Origin: Polynucleobacter sp. SHI8
GTDB lineage: Bacteria; Pseudomonadota; Gammaproteobacteria; Burkholderiales; Burkholderiaceae
DNA length: 64,000 bases
Direction: 5' to 3'
Assembly: GCF_027944005.1 (NCBI RefSeq)
Contig: NZ_AP027204.1
Span: 1,984,001 to 2,048,000, forward strand
This document shows positions 30,689-39,886 of the stretch, one piece after another. The position numbers and the translations under genes are program-made. Each line of letters opens with the position of its first letter. The stretch's first letter is position 1. The notes under the pieces are model-generated. The model was not told the DNA's origin and made no database searches. It saw only the letters and a list, made by a program, of their open reading frames with translations.

Positions 30689-31786
30689 ATGACTAATCTG
30701 GCTACCGCGCAGCAGCTTGCGCCGTCCAATTTGCAGTTACCTGTCAGTGCGTATTTTGACACTGAGTTGTTTAATAAAGAAATGGCCTTGCTATTTGCAA
30801 ATGGTCCAAAATACATCGGTCATGAACTGATGGTTCCAGAGATTGGCGACTATCAAACTCTCCGAACCGAAAATGAAGGCCGTGTTCTCGTTCGTAATGA
30901 GCGAGGCATCGAGCTACTCTCAAATGTATGTAGGCATCGCCAAGCTATTATGCTCAACGGCAAAGGTCAAGTTGATCATATCGTTTGTCCATTGCATCGC
31001 TGGACATATGATCTACAGGGTGAACTTTTAGGCGCTCCTCATTTCGGTGAGAATCCTTGTTTACACCTTGGTAAAAGTCCGCTTCAAAATTGGCAAGGTT
31101 TGCTTTTTGAAGGACCAAGAGACGTTCATGCTGATTTAGAAAAATTAGGCTTAAAAGATGAACTGAATTTTCAGGGTTATTTACTTGATCATGTCGAGGT
31201 TCACGAATGTAATTACAACTGGAAAACCTTTATTGAAGTCTATCTTGAAGACTATCATGTTGGCCCATTTCATCCCGGCTTAGGACAGTTTGTAAGCTGC
31301 GATGATTTATCTTGGGAATTCGGTAATTGGTATAGCGTGCAAAAGGTGGGTTTAAATAATCAACTCAAAAAACCTGGTTCACATGTATATGCTAAGTGGC
31401 ATGATGCTGTGCTGCGTCACCATGGTGGCAAATTACCTGACTGTGGCGCTATTTGGTTAACGTATTATCCGAACGTCATGATTGAATGGTACCCAGGAGT
31501 GCTTTGTATTTCAACCCTTCAACCTTTAGGTCCTAACAAAACGAGAAATATTGTCGAGTTTTATTACCCTGAGGAAATCGTTTGGTTCGAGCGAGAATTT
31601 ATTGATGCTGAACGAGCTGCCTACATGGAGACATGTATCGAGGATGATGAAATCGCACAACGGATGGATGCCGGACGTGCCGCTCTTTTAGCTAGAGGTC
31701 AAAATGAAGTTGGGCCTTATCAAAGCCCCATGGAAGATGGCATGCAACATTTCCACGAGTGGTATCGCACAGCAATGAAGTTTTAA
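30689..31786 (+). CDS. Rieske 2Fe-2S ring-hydroxylating oxygenase alpha-subunit-like protein
   Basis: 365 aa from the ATG at 30689, which has the SD GGGGAG; an ATG 90 bases upstream is in frame but has no family support. The Rieske cluster motif is Cys81-x-His83...Cys100-x2-His103 (VCRHRQA, CPLHRWTYD). The catalytic iron site lies in EDYHVGPFHP. The enzyme would need a reductase; the ferredoxin-reductase-type gene at 51458 is a conceivable partner, but not adjacent. Substrate unknown. Confidence 0.9.
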   Translation: MTNLATAQQLAPSNLQLPVSAYFDTELFNKEMALLFANGPKYIGHELMVPEIGDYQTLRTENEGRVLVRNERGIELLSNVCRHRQAIMLNGKGQVDHIVCPLHRWTYDLQGELLGAPHFGENPCLHLGKSPLQNWQGLLFEGPRDVHADLEKLGLKDELNFQGYLLDHVEVHECNYNWKTFIEVYLEDYHVGPFHPGLGQFVSCDDLSWEFGNWYSVQKVGLNNQLKKPGSHVYAKWHDAVLRHHGGKLPDCGAIWLTYYPNVMIEWYPGVLCISTLQPLGPNKTRNIVEFYYPEEIVWFEREFIDAERAAYMETCIEDDEIAQRMDAGRAALLARGQNEVGPYQSPMEDGMQHFHEWYRTAMKF

Positions 31787-31821
31787 CAAAGAGATCTCCA
31801 TCCTTTCGGACTGGGACGATG

Positions 31822-32607
31822 TCAATGATGGAAAATGGAGAGGCCTACAACTAGGCCTACTCCAAGCAAAATCAACGTAATTTGTTTAATTGATTCTTTG
31901 ATTTGTATGCGTCGATTCATTTGCGGCATTAAATCACTCACAGCAATATAAATAAAACTACTCGAAGCAAATACAAGTAAATAGGGTATCCAAGAGATAG
32001 ATTGCTCTAAAAATGCATATCCCAATATGCCTCCAACAACAGCCAATAATCCACACACCATGTTGTAGACCAATGCTCTTTTCTTGCTAAATCCAGCGTT
32101 CAGTAACACCATAAAATTCCCAATTTCTTGAGGTATTTCATGGGCAATAATAGCAATTGCAGTCAACACGCCCACTTCTGGATTGGCAATAAATGCCGCC
32201 GCTATTAATACGCCATCAACAAAATTATGTACGCCATCACCAACTAAAATCATCCACCCACTTTTACCAGCTTCCTCTGCATCATGGCCAACATGGTGGT
32301 CATGACCGTCACCTTCATGATGGTGATTATGTCTTAGAAGTGCCACTTTTTCGAGCATAAAGAAAAATAAGATACCAGCTAACAATAATGAAAATAAATA
32401 CGTCGCAGATGTTTCCGAATCTTGAAAGGCTTCTGGCAAAGAATGTAAAAAAGCTGTTGCTAACAATAGCCCAACGGAAAAACTCACCATATTCTCAACG
32501 ATAGAACCTAAAAATTTAAAAGATAAAGTGGCTGCTGCAGAAATGCTGACTATCCCTGCCGACAATGTCGCTAATATGATCCAAATTAATACGCTATGAC
32601 TATCCAC
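31822..32607 (-). CDS. ZIP-family metal transporter
   Basis: 261 aa with eight predicted helices. The cytoplasmic loop is His-rich (HNHHHEGDGHDHHVGHD, about 92-108), and the metal-path helices hold DGVHNFVDGVLIAAAF and HEIPQEIGNFMVLLNAG, diagnostic of ZIP transporters that import Zn and other divalent metals. Lies 2 bp downstream of polA on the same strand. Confidence 0.93.
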   Translation of the reverse strand: MDSHSVLIWIILATLSAGIVSISAAATLSFKFLGSIVENMVSFSVGLLLATAFLHSLPEAFQDSETSATYLFSLLLAGILFFFMLEKVALLRHNHHHEGDGHDHHVGHDAEEAGKSGWMILVGDGVHNFVDGVLIAAAFIANPEVGVLTAIAIIAHEIPQEIGNFMVLLNAGFSKKRALVYNMVCGLLAVVGGILGYAFLEQSISWIPYLLVFASSSFIYIAVSDLMPQMNRRIQIKESIKQITLILLGVGLVVGLSIFHH

Positions 32608-32609
32608 GG

Positions 32610-35342
32610 CTAGTGCGCCTCTTCCCAGTTGGTGCCAACACCGATTCCAACTTCAAGAGGAACTCTTAAAGTTGCTACTTGTGTCATTAAGTTTCTAAGA
32701 TTCATTTTAACGAGCTCTAGCTCGGCTGGCGGAACCTCTAGAACCAATTCATCGTGAACCTGTAAGAGCATTTGCGTTTGTAAGTTTTGGGCTTCTAGCC
32801 AGGATTGGACTGCAATCATAGAGAGCTTTATTAAATCTGCAGCAGTGCCCTGCATAGGAGCATTAATCGCAGCACGTTCAGCTCCTTGGCGTCTCATACC
32901 ATTAGAGCTATTAATTTCAGGGAGCCATAATCTTCTTCCAAAAATGGTTTCAACATAGCCTTTTTCTTTCGCTAAAACACGGGTATCAGCCATGTACTTA
33001 GCAACTCCGGGATAACGCCCAAAATAGGTGTCAATATACGTTTGAGCTGCGGAACGCTCAATTCCCAAATTGCTAGCTAAACCAAAAGCACTCATGCCAT
33101 AAATTAAGCCAAAATTAATAACTTTGGCATAACGTCGCTGCTCAGGGGTCACCCCCTCAAGCGGAACGCCAAAAATCTCAGCTGCGGTTGCCTGGTGGAT
33201 ATCTCGCCCCTGCGCAAAAGCTTCCAGTAAATTAGCATCTTGGGCAATATGCGCCATGATCCTTAATTCAATTTGAGAGTAATCTGCAGAAATCAACTGC
33301 CATCCAGGTCTAGCAATAAATGCTTCTCTAATTTTTCTACCCTCTTCAGTACGTACTGGAATATTCTGTAAGTTAGGTTCATTAGAGGCTAATCGACCTG
33401 TCGCTGCAACTGCTTGAGCATAATTAGTGTGGACTCTACCCGTTTTACTGTCAGCCATTCTTGGTAATTTTTCAACATAAGTTGATTGTAATTTTGCTAA
33501 CGATCGATAATCCAAAATCCGCGCGGGCAAAGGATAATTCTCTGATAATTTTTGCAATACTTCTTCATCTGTAGAGGGTGCCCCGCCAGGAGTTTTTTTA
33601 ATAATGGGTAAATTTTTAACTTGAAAGAGAATTTCACCAATTTGTTTTGGCGATTGAATATTAAAAGGTTGTCCCGCCAAAGTATGGATTTCTTTTTCTA
33701 ACTCCAATAGTCGCAGGCCGATGACCTGTCCTTGTTGGGCTAATTTTGCAGAATCAATCAAAATGCCATTACGCTCCATACGTGCAAGGACCAACATCGT
33801 TGGTATTTCAATGGCTTGATAGACATAACATAATGGTTGATCTGACTCTATCATGGGCCATAAATGTTGATGGAGTCGTAACGTAATATCGGCATCCTCT
33901 GCGGCATATTGCGTTGCGGTAGCGATATCGACCTGATCAAACCCAATCTGTGACGCTCCTTTGCCGCAAACCTCTTCAAATGTGATTGTCTTCACCCCTA
34001 AATGACGTTGCGCCAAACTATCCATATCATGAGAGCGATGTGATTCATACACATACGATTGTAATAAGGTGTCATGCACAATTCCGCGAAGCGTAATTCC
34101 ATGATTGGCCAATATATGCCAATCAAATTTGAGGTTTTGGCCTAGTTTAGGTGCTTGAGGATCCTCCAACCAGGGACGTAAAGTTTCAAGTGTCTCTTCG
34201 CGATCCAACTGATCTTCATTCGTCATATGCTTGAGTGGTATGTAGCATGCCTTTCCCGCCTCAACTGATAAAGATATCCCTACTAATTGAGAACGCATAG
34301 GATCTAATCCAGTCGTTTCCGTATCGACGCAAGTTAAAGAAGCAGATTTTATTTTATCAAGCCAAACAGTCAGTTGCTCTTTACTGGTAACCGATTCATA
34401 ACTTGTAATAACTGGTTGAGAAGGAAAAGATAATTGATTTTGCTGAGAACTTCCCGCACTTTCTTGCTCAAAACCTTGATTATTTGGTTCGTATTCTTTT
34501 AACCATGTTTTAAATCCATAACGAATAAATAATTGCTTTAATTCCTCATGGTTTTCTGGTTGAACTTGTAATTCTGAAAGATCATTTAAGTGCTCATCCA
34601 GTTCACAATCTACTTTCACAGTCAGTAAGCGCTTGGCTTGCTCTAACCATTCAAGAGAACTCCTGAGATTTTCACCAACGACGCCCTTAATTTGGTCAGA
34701 CTGTGCAATCACGCTATCTAAATCACCAAACTCAGTCAACCATTTCACGGCAGTCTTAGGGCCCGCTTTGGGAACGCCTGGAACATTATCCACAGTGTCC
34801 CCAATAATCGTTAGATAATCGACGATTAAGTGTGGCGCAATGCCAAATTTATCAATCACGCCTTGTATATCTAGTTTTTCGTTAGTCATGGTATTGATCA
34901 ACGTGACTGACTCATCGACTAATTGCGCGAGATCTTTGTCTCCCGTAGAAATCACTGTTTTCCAACCCACGGCTGTGGCCTTTTTCGCCAAAGTTCCAAT
35001 GACGTCATCAGCTTCGACACCTGACACCATAATTACAGGCCAACCCAAAGCTTTTACAACTGCATGAATAGGCTCAATTTGCTTAACCAAATCCTCTGGC
35101 ATTGGCGAACGATTAGCTTTATATTGAGGGTACCATTCATCTCTAAATGTAGGGCCCTTGGCATCAAAAACACAAGCTATATGAGAAGTTGGTAACTCAG
35201 TACGTAATCGGCGTAACATATTAATCATGCCATAAATGGCACCTGTTGGCTCTCCTTTGGGATTGCGCAAATCAGGCATTGCATGAAAGGCCCTATATAG
35301 GTAGCTAGAACCGTCAACTAGTAGTAATAATTCTTTAGTCAT
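32610..35342 (-). CDS. polA: DNA polymerase I
   Basis: 910 aa with all three domains: 5' nuclease (LLLVDGSSYLYRAFHAMP; GDKDLAQLV), 3'-5' exonuclease (CVDTETTGLDPM; LGQNLKFDWHIL; AAEDADITL) and polymerase (SADYSQIELRIMAHIA; RRYAKVINFGLIYGMSAFGLA; LQVHDELVLEVP). Processes Okazaki fragments and repair gaps. Divergent from the DUF2782 gene, with 22 bp between start codons. Confidence 0.98.
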   Translation of the reverse strand: MTKELLLLVDGSSYLYRAFHAMPDLRNPKGEPTGAIYGMINMLRRLRTELPTSHIACVFDAKGPTFRDEWYPQYKANRSPMPEDLVKQIEPIHAVVKALGWPVIMVSGVEADDVIGTLAKKATAVGWKTVISTGDKDLAQLVDESVTLINTMTNEKLDIQGVIDKFGIAPHLIVDYLTIIGDTVDNVPGVPKAGPKTAVKWLTEFGDLDSVIAQSDQIKGVVGENLRSSLEWLEQAKRLLTVKVDCELDEHLNDLSELQVQPENHEELKQLFIRYGFKTWLKEYEPNNQGFEQESAGSSQQNQLSFPSQPVITSYESVTSKEQLTVWLDKIKSASLTCVDTETTGLDPMRSQLVGISLSVEAGKACYIPLKHMTNEDQLDREETLETLRPWLEDPQAPKLGQNLKFDWHILANHGITLRGIVHDTLLQSYVYESHRSHDMDSLAQRHLGVKTITFEEVCGKGASQIGFDQVDIATATQYAAEDADITLRLHQHLWPMIESDQPLCYVYQAIEIPTMLVLARMERNGILIDSAKLAQQGQVIGLRLLELEKEIHTLAGQPFNIQSPKQIGEILFQVKNLPIIKKTPGGAPSTDEEVLQKLSENYPLPARILDYRSLAKLQSTYVEKLPRMADSKTGRVHTNYAQAVAATGRLASNEPNLQNIPVRTEEGRKIREAFIARPGWQLISADYSQIELRIMAHIAQDANLLEAFAQGRDIHQATAAEIFGVPLEGVTPEQRRYAKVINFGLIYGMSAFGLASNLGIERSAAQTYIDTYFGRYPGVAKYMADTRVLAKEKGYVETIFGRRLWLPEINSSNGMRRQGAERAAINAPMQGTAADLIKLSMIAVQSWLEAQNLQTQMLLQVHDELVLEVPPAELELVKMNLRNLMTQVATLRVPLEVGIGVGTNWEEAH

Positions 35343-35364
35343 ACCTTAATCGTACAATTGACCC

Positions 35365-35772
35365 ATGAATAACATTTTAAATTTATTTTTTCGATATTTC
35401 TTAGGGACTATTATCACCCTAATTTTACTAACGCCTAATTTCAGTCATGCCCAAGCATCCAACTCAACGGGGCCATCTAAGTCACAAATATTGAACCAAC
35501 AAGAGTTAGATGCAATTAACCGTCAACCGATTGCCCCAAAAGTGTATGCCTCAGACGGTGTTCAAGGCGTTCAAAAGAGAGAAACCAGTTTTTCTTATCA
35601 AGAAGATAGCGGCACAAGGGTTCAAGAATTCAGAGATGTTGGGCAAAACACTGAAATCCAAGTCGATTCTGGCATGGGAACTCACTATCAAATGAGTCCT
35701 GTTTTAGATAAAGATCTCGATTCCACTAGGCAAACGATTAATCGCGTGCCATCTATCAATCTGCCATTTTAA
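35365..35772 (+). CDS. DUF2782-like exported protein
   Basis: 135 aa with a signal peptide (FLGTIITLILLTPNFSHA). The middle part (SGTRVQEFRDVGQNTEIQV, then THYQM) is the DUF2782 pattern. It sits 5 bp upstream of thrB, an arrangement seen in Burkholderiales. Function unknown, probably periplasmic. Confidence 0.8.
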   Translation: MNNILNLFFRYFLGTIITLILLTPNFSHAQASNSTGPSKSQILNQQELDAINRQPIAPKVYASDGVQGVQKRETSFSYQEDSGTRVQEFRDVGQNTEIQVDSGMGTHYQMSPVLDKDLDSTRQTINRVPSINLPF

Positions 35773-35777
35773 TTTTC

Positions 35778-36743
35778 ATGGCTGTATATACAACCATTGC
35801 TTTCGAAGATGCACAAAATTGGCTAAGTCAGACGTTTGACCTTGGTCAGTTAACGCATCTAACAGGTATTAGCGGTGGTATCGAAAATACAAATTATTTT
35901 TTAGATGTTACTCGTGACAATCTCAGCAAACAATATGTACTAACAATATTTGAACGACTTGAGCGAGAGCAGCTTCCTTTTTATTTAAATTTAATGGCGC
36001 ATCTTTCTGCTCATGATATTAAAGTGCCAACGCCATACCCCAATCGGGATGGCGTCATCCTTCAAAGTCTCGCAAATAAGCCAGCTGTCATCGTTAGTAA
36101 GCTAGCAGGCTCCGCCCGCCTTAATCCTTTACCTAACCACTGTTCTCAAGTTGGAGAAATGCTCGCCAAAATGCATTTGGCTGGCAAGTCTTATCCCAAC
36201 ATCCAAGAAAATTTAAGAAGTTTGCCCTGGTGGAAGTCAGCTACCCAAGAAATCTTGCCGTTCATCGATAATGCCAAACAGGTCTTACTAAAATCAGAAC
36301 TTGAAATTCAAGATATATTCTTTAATAGCCCAGTATTTTCTAAGCTCCCTGCGGGAGCTTGTCATTGCGACTTGTTTCGAGATAATGTACTTTTTAAAGA
36401 TAATGAGGAACTTAGTGGCTTTTTTGATTTTTATTTTGCGGGTACTGATAAATGGCTTTTTGATCTTGCCGTTACTGCAAATGATTGGTGCATCAATCTT
36501 GAAACAGGTGTATTTGACCAGGCAAGGTTACAAGCACTTCTTAATTCCTATGAAGAAGTTCGCCCTTTGACTATTGATGAAAAAAACTCTTGGCAATTGA
36601 TGCTAAGAGCCGCAGCGCTACGATTTTGGATTTCACGGTTATGGGATTTTTATATTCCTAGAAATGCGCAATTACTAACGCCTCATAATCCAACCCATTT
36701 TGAAACCATTCTTCGTTTAAGAATCAAAGATGATACAAATTAA
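35778..36743 (+). CDS. thrB: Homoserine kinase (ThrB type II)
   Basis: 321 aa, aminoglycoside-phosphotransferase fold, not the GHMP type. N-terminal LTGISGGIENTNYFL binds ATP, the catalytic loop is CHCDLFRDNVLF with Asp, and GFFDFYFAGTDKWLFDLAV follows with the second metal Asp. Phosphorylates homoserine toward threonine. Overlaps the next gene by 14 bp. Confidence 0.93.
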   Translation: MAVYTTIAFEDAQNWLSQTFDLGQLTHLTGISGGIENTNYFLDVTRDNLSKQYVLTIFERLEREQLPFYLNLMAHLSAHDIKVPTPYPNRDGVILQSLANKPAVIVSKLAGSARLNPLPNHCSQVGEMLAKMHLAGKSYPNIQENLRSLPWWKSATQEILPFIDNAKQVLLKSELEIQDIFFNSPVFSKLPAGACHCDLFRDNVLFKDNEELSGFFDFYFAGTDKWLFDLAVTANDWCINLETGVFDQARLQALLNSYEEVRPLTIDEKNSWQLMLRAAALRFWISRLWDFYIPRNAQLLTPHNPTHFETILRLRIKDDTN

Positions 36744-37521
36744 TCGCGTCCCATCTTCAACAGGATATACATGGATTAGGCAAGGGATTTGGCTTTTTAA
36801 ACAAAGTCCTTTTACTTTTTTGATGCTCGTATTTTTATATATTTTTGTTGTACAAATGTCGATGTTTATCCCCATTGTGGGATTTGTCATCGTGCTTATT
36901 TTAAGCCCTGTACTTTCTGTGGGATTTTTAACTGCTTGCCAAAAAGTGATCCGTAAAGAAGTGGTTAAGCCAACGATTTATTTAAGCCCTTTACGAGATT
37001 ATGCGGGACCCATTCGAACTCGACTTATTCAATTAGGGTCAATTTATACATTATTCATCGTATTGCTTAGTGTGGTCGCTGCTCAATTTGTAGATGTTGA
37101 AAAAATTATTCCTCTCCTTACCGAAGGTAAATTAACAGGGCCGGCGTTAGTGAAAGAAATGTACCTTGCGATGAGCGTAGCAGTCATACTCTACCTCCCC
37201 ATCGCTATGCTAATGTGGTTTTCTCCACAATTGGTTGCTTGGAAAAATCTCACGATTCCTAAAGCACTATTTGGTAGTTGGATGGCTTTTTGGCTAAATA
37301 AAGGTGCTTTTTTTGTTTATTTCAGTACCTGGGGCATCATCCTCGTTGCGATTCCCTTGTTTTTGGGGGCCTTCTTCGAAGCGATTCAACTCGGGGAATA
37401 TGCCTCTTTTGTTATTACCCCCTTGAGCATGGCAGCTATTACTGTTTTATATTGCACTTTTTTTGCTACGTGGAAGGGATGCTTTATCGATAACGCCGAA
37501 AACATCCCCTCTCAACTCTAA
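36730..37521 (+). CDS. BPSS1780-family membrane protein
   Basis: 263 aa with about six helices; the N-terminal GYTWIRQGIWLFKQSPFTFL and the helix IPIVGFVIVLILSPVLSVGFL are typical of the BPSS1780 family found beside thrB in Betaproteobacteria. Function unknown. Ends 4 bp into the uvrD-type helicase gene on the opposite strand. Confidence 0.85.
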   Translation: MIQINRVPSSTGYTWIRQGIWLFKQSPFTFLMLVFLYIFVVQMSMFIPIVGFVIVLILSPVLSVGFLTACQKVIRKEVVKPTIYLSPLRDYAGPIRTRLIQLGSIYTLFIVLLSVVAAQFVDVEKIIPLLTEGKLTGPALVKEMYLAMSVAVILYLPIAMLMWFSPQLVAWKNLTIPKALFGSWMAFWLNKGAFFVYFSTWGIILVAIPLFLGAFFEAIQLGEYASFVITPLSMAAITVLYCTFFATWKGCFIDNAENIPSQL

Positions 37522-39848
37522 ATTGCCGATAGTTTTGCAATACTCAATTGCAACCACTTCGTTCCATGCCTGGCAAAACTAACTTGTACTTTGGTGTCTG
37601 TACCATTTCCTTCAAAATTAAGAATGCGACCTTCACCAAATTTACTATGGAATACATTTTGACCAACATGAAAACCATGCTCATCTTTCGCTCGGGTATG
37701 ACTAACTAAAATTGAAGATGCATTGTGTGAAGTGCTTCGACGATCATCCCCAAGACTAGCCTGACCCCAACTAGGATTGACCTGCCTAGAATGTGATGAC
37801 CATACAGAGTCTTTTTGCTTGGGTGTCAGTAATTTAACACTCTCTTTAGGTAACTCTTCTATAAAACGTGAGGGTAAGTTGTATCTCACTTGACCATGCA
37901 ACATCCGTGATTGCGTATGAGAAATATATAGGCGATCTCTCGCTCGAGTAATGGCGACGTACATTAATCGCCTCTCCTCTTCTAGTCCTTTATCCTCATT
38001 TAAGCTATTTTCATGCGGAAATAAACCCTCTTCAAGGCCTGTAATAAATACCGCTTTAAACTCCAAACCTTTCGAGGCATGGACTGTCATTAGTTGCACT
38101 GCTTCTTGTCCAGCTTGCGCTTGATTATCTCCCGCCTCTAGTGAGGCATGCGATAAAAATGCTGCGAGTGGTGACATTTCTGAAATGGTTTGATTGATGC
38201 TTTGATTTTCAAATAAGGGTTCAACTGGAATACTAGTATTAAACTCCATCGGAGTTAGTGCTTTTGTATCTTGACCAATCCCTTCTTCAGCAATAAACGC
38301 AGTTGCGGCGTTGATTAATTCTTGTAAGTTTTCAATTCGGTCCTGACCTTCTTTTTCAGTCAAGTAATGCTGTATCAAGCCACAATGTTGTAAAACAAAA
38401 TCAATTAACTCTGGCAAGGTATTGTTTTTAGTTGAATCACGCATGTAATCTATCAATCGGATAAACCCATTAATCGCTGTACCTGATTTACCTTCTAAAA
38501 AACTACCTGCTGTGTATAAAGAACACCGTTGAGTTTTGGCAATATCCTGTAATGCTTCAATTGATCTTGCCCCAATACCTCTTGTTGGAAAATTCACCAC
38601 CCTAGAAAATGATGTGTCGTCATTGGGGTTTTCCAAAAGGCGTAAATATGCTAAGGCATGTTTAATCTCTGCTCTTTCAAAAAAGCGTAATCCACCATAC
38701 ACGCGATATGCAATACTAGCGGAGAACAGCCCATGTTCAATTATTCGTGACTGCGCATTACTCCGATACAAAATTGCAATTTCACTTCGGGCATAACCGT
38801 CATTAATCAACCCGCGAATTTCATCTATCAACCAACCGGCTTCGGCACCATCACTTCCGGCCTCATAAAGGCGAACTAATTCTCCATGACCTGCATCTGT
38901 TCTTAAATTTTTCCCCAAACGCTCTGTATTGTTGGCTATGAGATGATTGGCAGTATCTAAGATATGTCCGTGGGAGCGATAGTTTTGCTCTAACTTCACC
39001 ATCACTGGCTTAAACTGCCTCTCAAACAGGCGCATATTAGCAACATCTGCACCACGAAAAGCATAAATACTTTGGTCATCATCACCAACTGCAAAAACAG
39101 CTGATGGCGTCTGTCCACCATGATTGGACAATAACTTTAACCAGGCGTACTGAAGTGCGTTGGTATCTTGAAACTCATCGACCAAAATATGTCGAAATCT
39201 TTGTTGGTAATGCCTACGAATTGGTTCATGATGCTTAAGTAATTCATAGGAGCGAAGCAATAACTCAGAAAAATCAACTACGCCTTCTCGATTACATTGT
39301 TCCTCATAAGCTGCATATAACTTGATTAACATTGCCTGAAAATCATCAGAAGGAGATAAATCCTTGGGGCGTTGTCCTTTCTCCTTCGCATGCGATATAA
39401 AGTATTGCAATTGTTTTGGCGGATATTTTTCATCATCCACTTGCAGTACTTTTAACAGCCGTTTAATGGCTGAGAGTTGGTCTTGGGTATCTAATATTTG
39501 AAATGTTGATGGCAGGCCCGCATCTTGAAAGTGCGCTCTTAAGAGTCGATTACACAATCCATGAAACGTACCAACCCACATGCCGCGAGTGTTAATCGGC
39601 AACATGGAAGATAATCGGGTCAACATTTCTTTTGCAGCTTTATTGGTAAAAGTAACTGCTAAAATACCAATTGGTGATACTTGTCCAGTTTGAATCAACC
39701 AAGCAATACGAGTCGTCAAAACTTTGGTTTTTCCGCTTCCCGCTCCGGCTAAAATAAGGGCTGAAGGTAAATATGCTTCAGAAGGGTCAGCGCTTAGTGT
39801 TACAGCCTCTAATTGCTCGGGGTTTAAGTTGTCTAATAAATCGTTCAC
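37518..39848 (-). CDS. uvrD: DNA helicase II (UvrD/PcrA type)
   Basis: 776 aa SF1A 3'-5' helicase of mismatch and excision repair. Motif I AGAGSGKTK, Ia VTFTNKAAKEM, II DEFQDTN, III GDDDQSIYAFRGA, IV LEQNYRS, V MTVHASKGLEF, VI VAITRARDRLY; the C-terminal tail has the Tudor-like KFGEGRILNFEG segment. Divergent from valS. Confidence 0.96.
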   Translation of the reverse strand: MNDLLDNLNPEQLEAVTLSADPSEAYLPSALILAGAGSGKTKVLTTRIAWLIQTGQVSPIGILAVTFTNKAAKEMLTRLSSMLPINTRGMWVGTFHGLCNRLLRAHFQDAGLPSTFQILDTQDQLSAIKRLLKVLQVDDEKYPPKQLQYFISHAKEKGQRPKDLSPSDDFQAMLIKLYAAYEEQCNREGVVDFSELLLRSYELLKHHEPIRRHYQQRFRHILVDEFQDTNALQYAWLKLLSNHGGQTPSAVFAVGDDDQSIYAFRGADVANMRLFERQFKPVMVKLEQNYRSHGHILDTANHLIANNTERLGKNLRTDAGHGELVRLYEAGSDGAEAGWLIDEIRGLINDGYARSEIAILYRSNAQSRIIEHGLFSASIAYRVYGGLRFFERAEIKHALAYLRLLENPNDDTSFSRVVNFPTRGIGARSIEALQDIAKTQRCSLYTAGSFLEGKSGTAINGFIRLIDYMRDSTKNNTLPELIDFVLQHCGLIQHYLTEKEGQDRIENLQELINAATAFIAEEGIGQDTKALTPMEFNTSIPVEPLFENQSINQTISEMSPLAAFLSHASLEAGDNQAQAGQEAVQLMTVHASKGLEFKAVFITGLEEGLFPHENSLNEDKGLEEERRLMYVAITRARDRLYISHTQSRMLHGQVRYNLPSRFIEELPKESVKLLTPKQKDSVWSSHSRQVNPSWGQASLGDDRRSTSHNASSILVSHTRAKDEHGFHVGQNVFHSKFGEGRILNFEGNGTDTKVQVSFARHGTKWLQLSIAKLSAI

Positions 39849-39886
39849 GTAACTTTATCTAAATACCAAATTATAATTTGAGACAT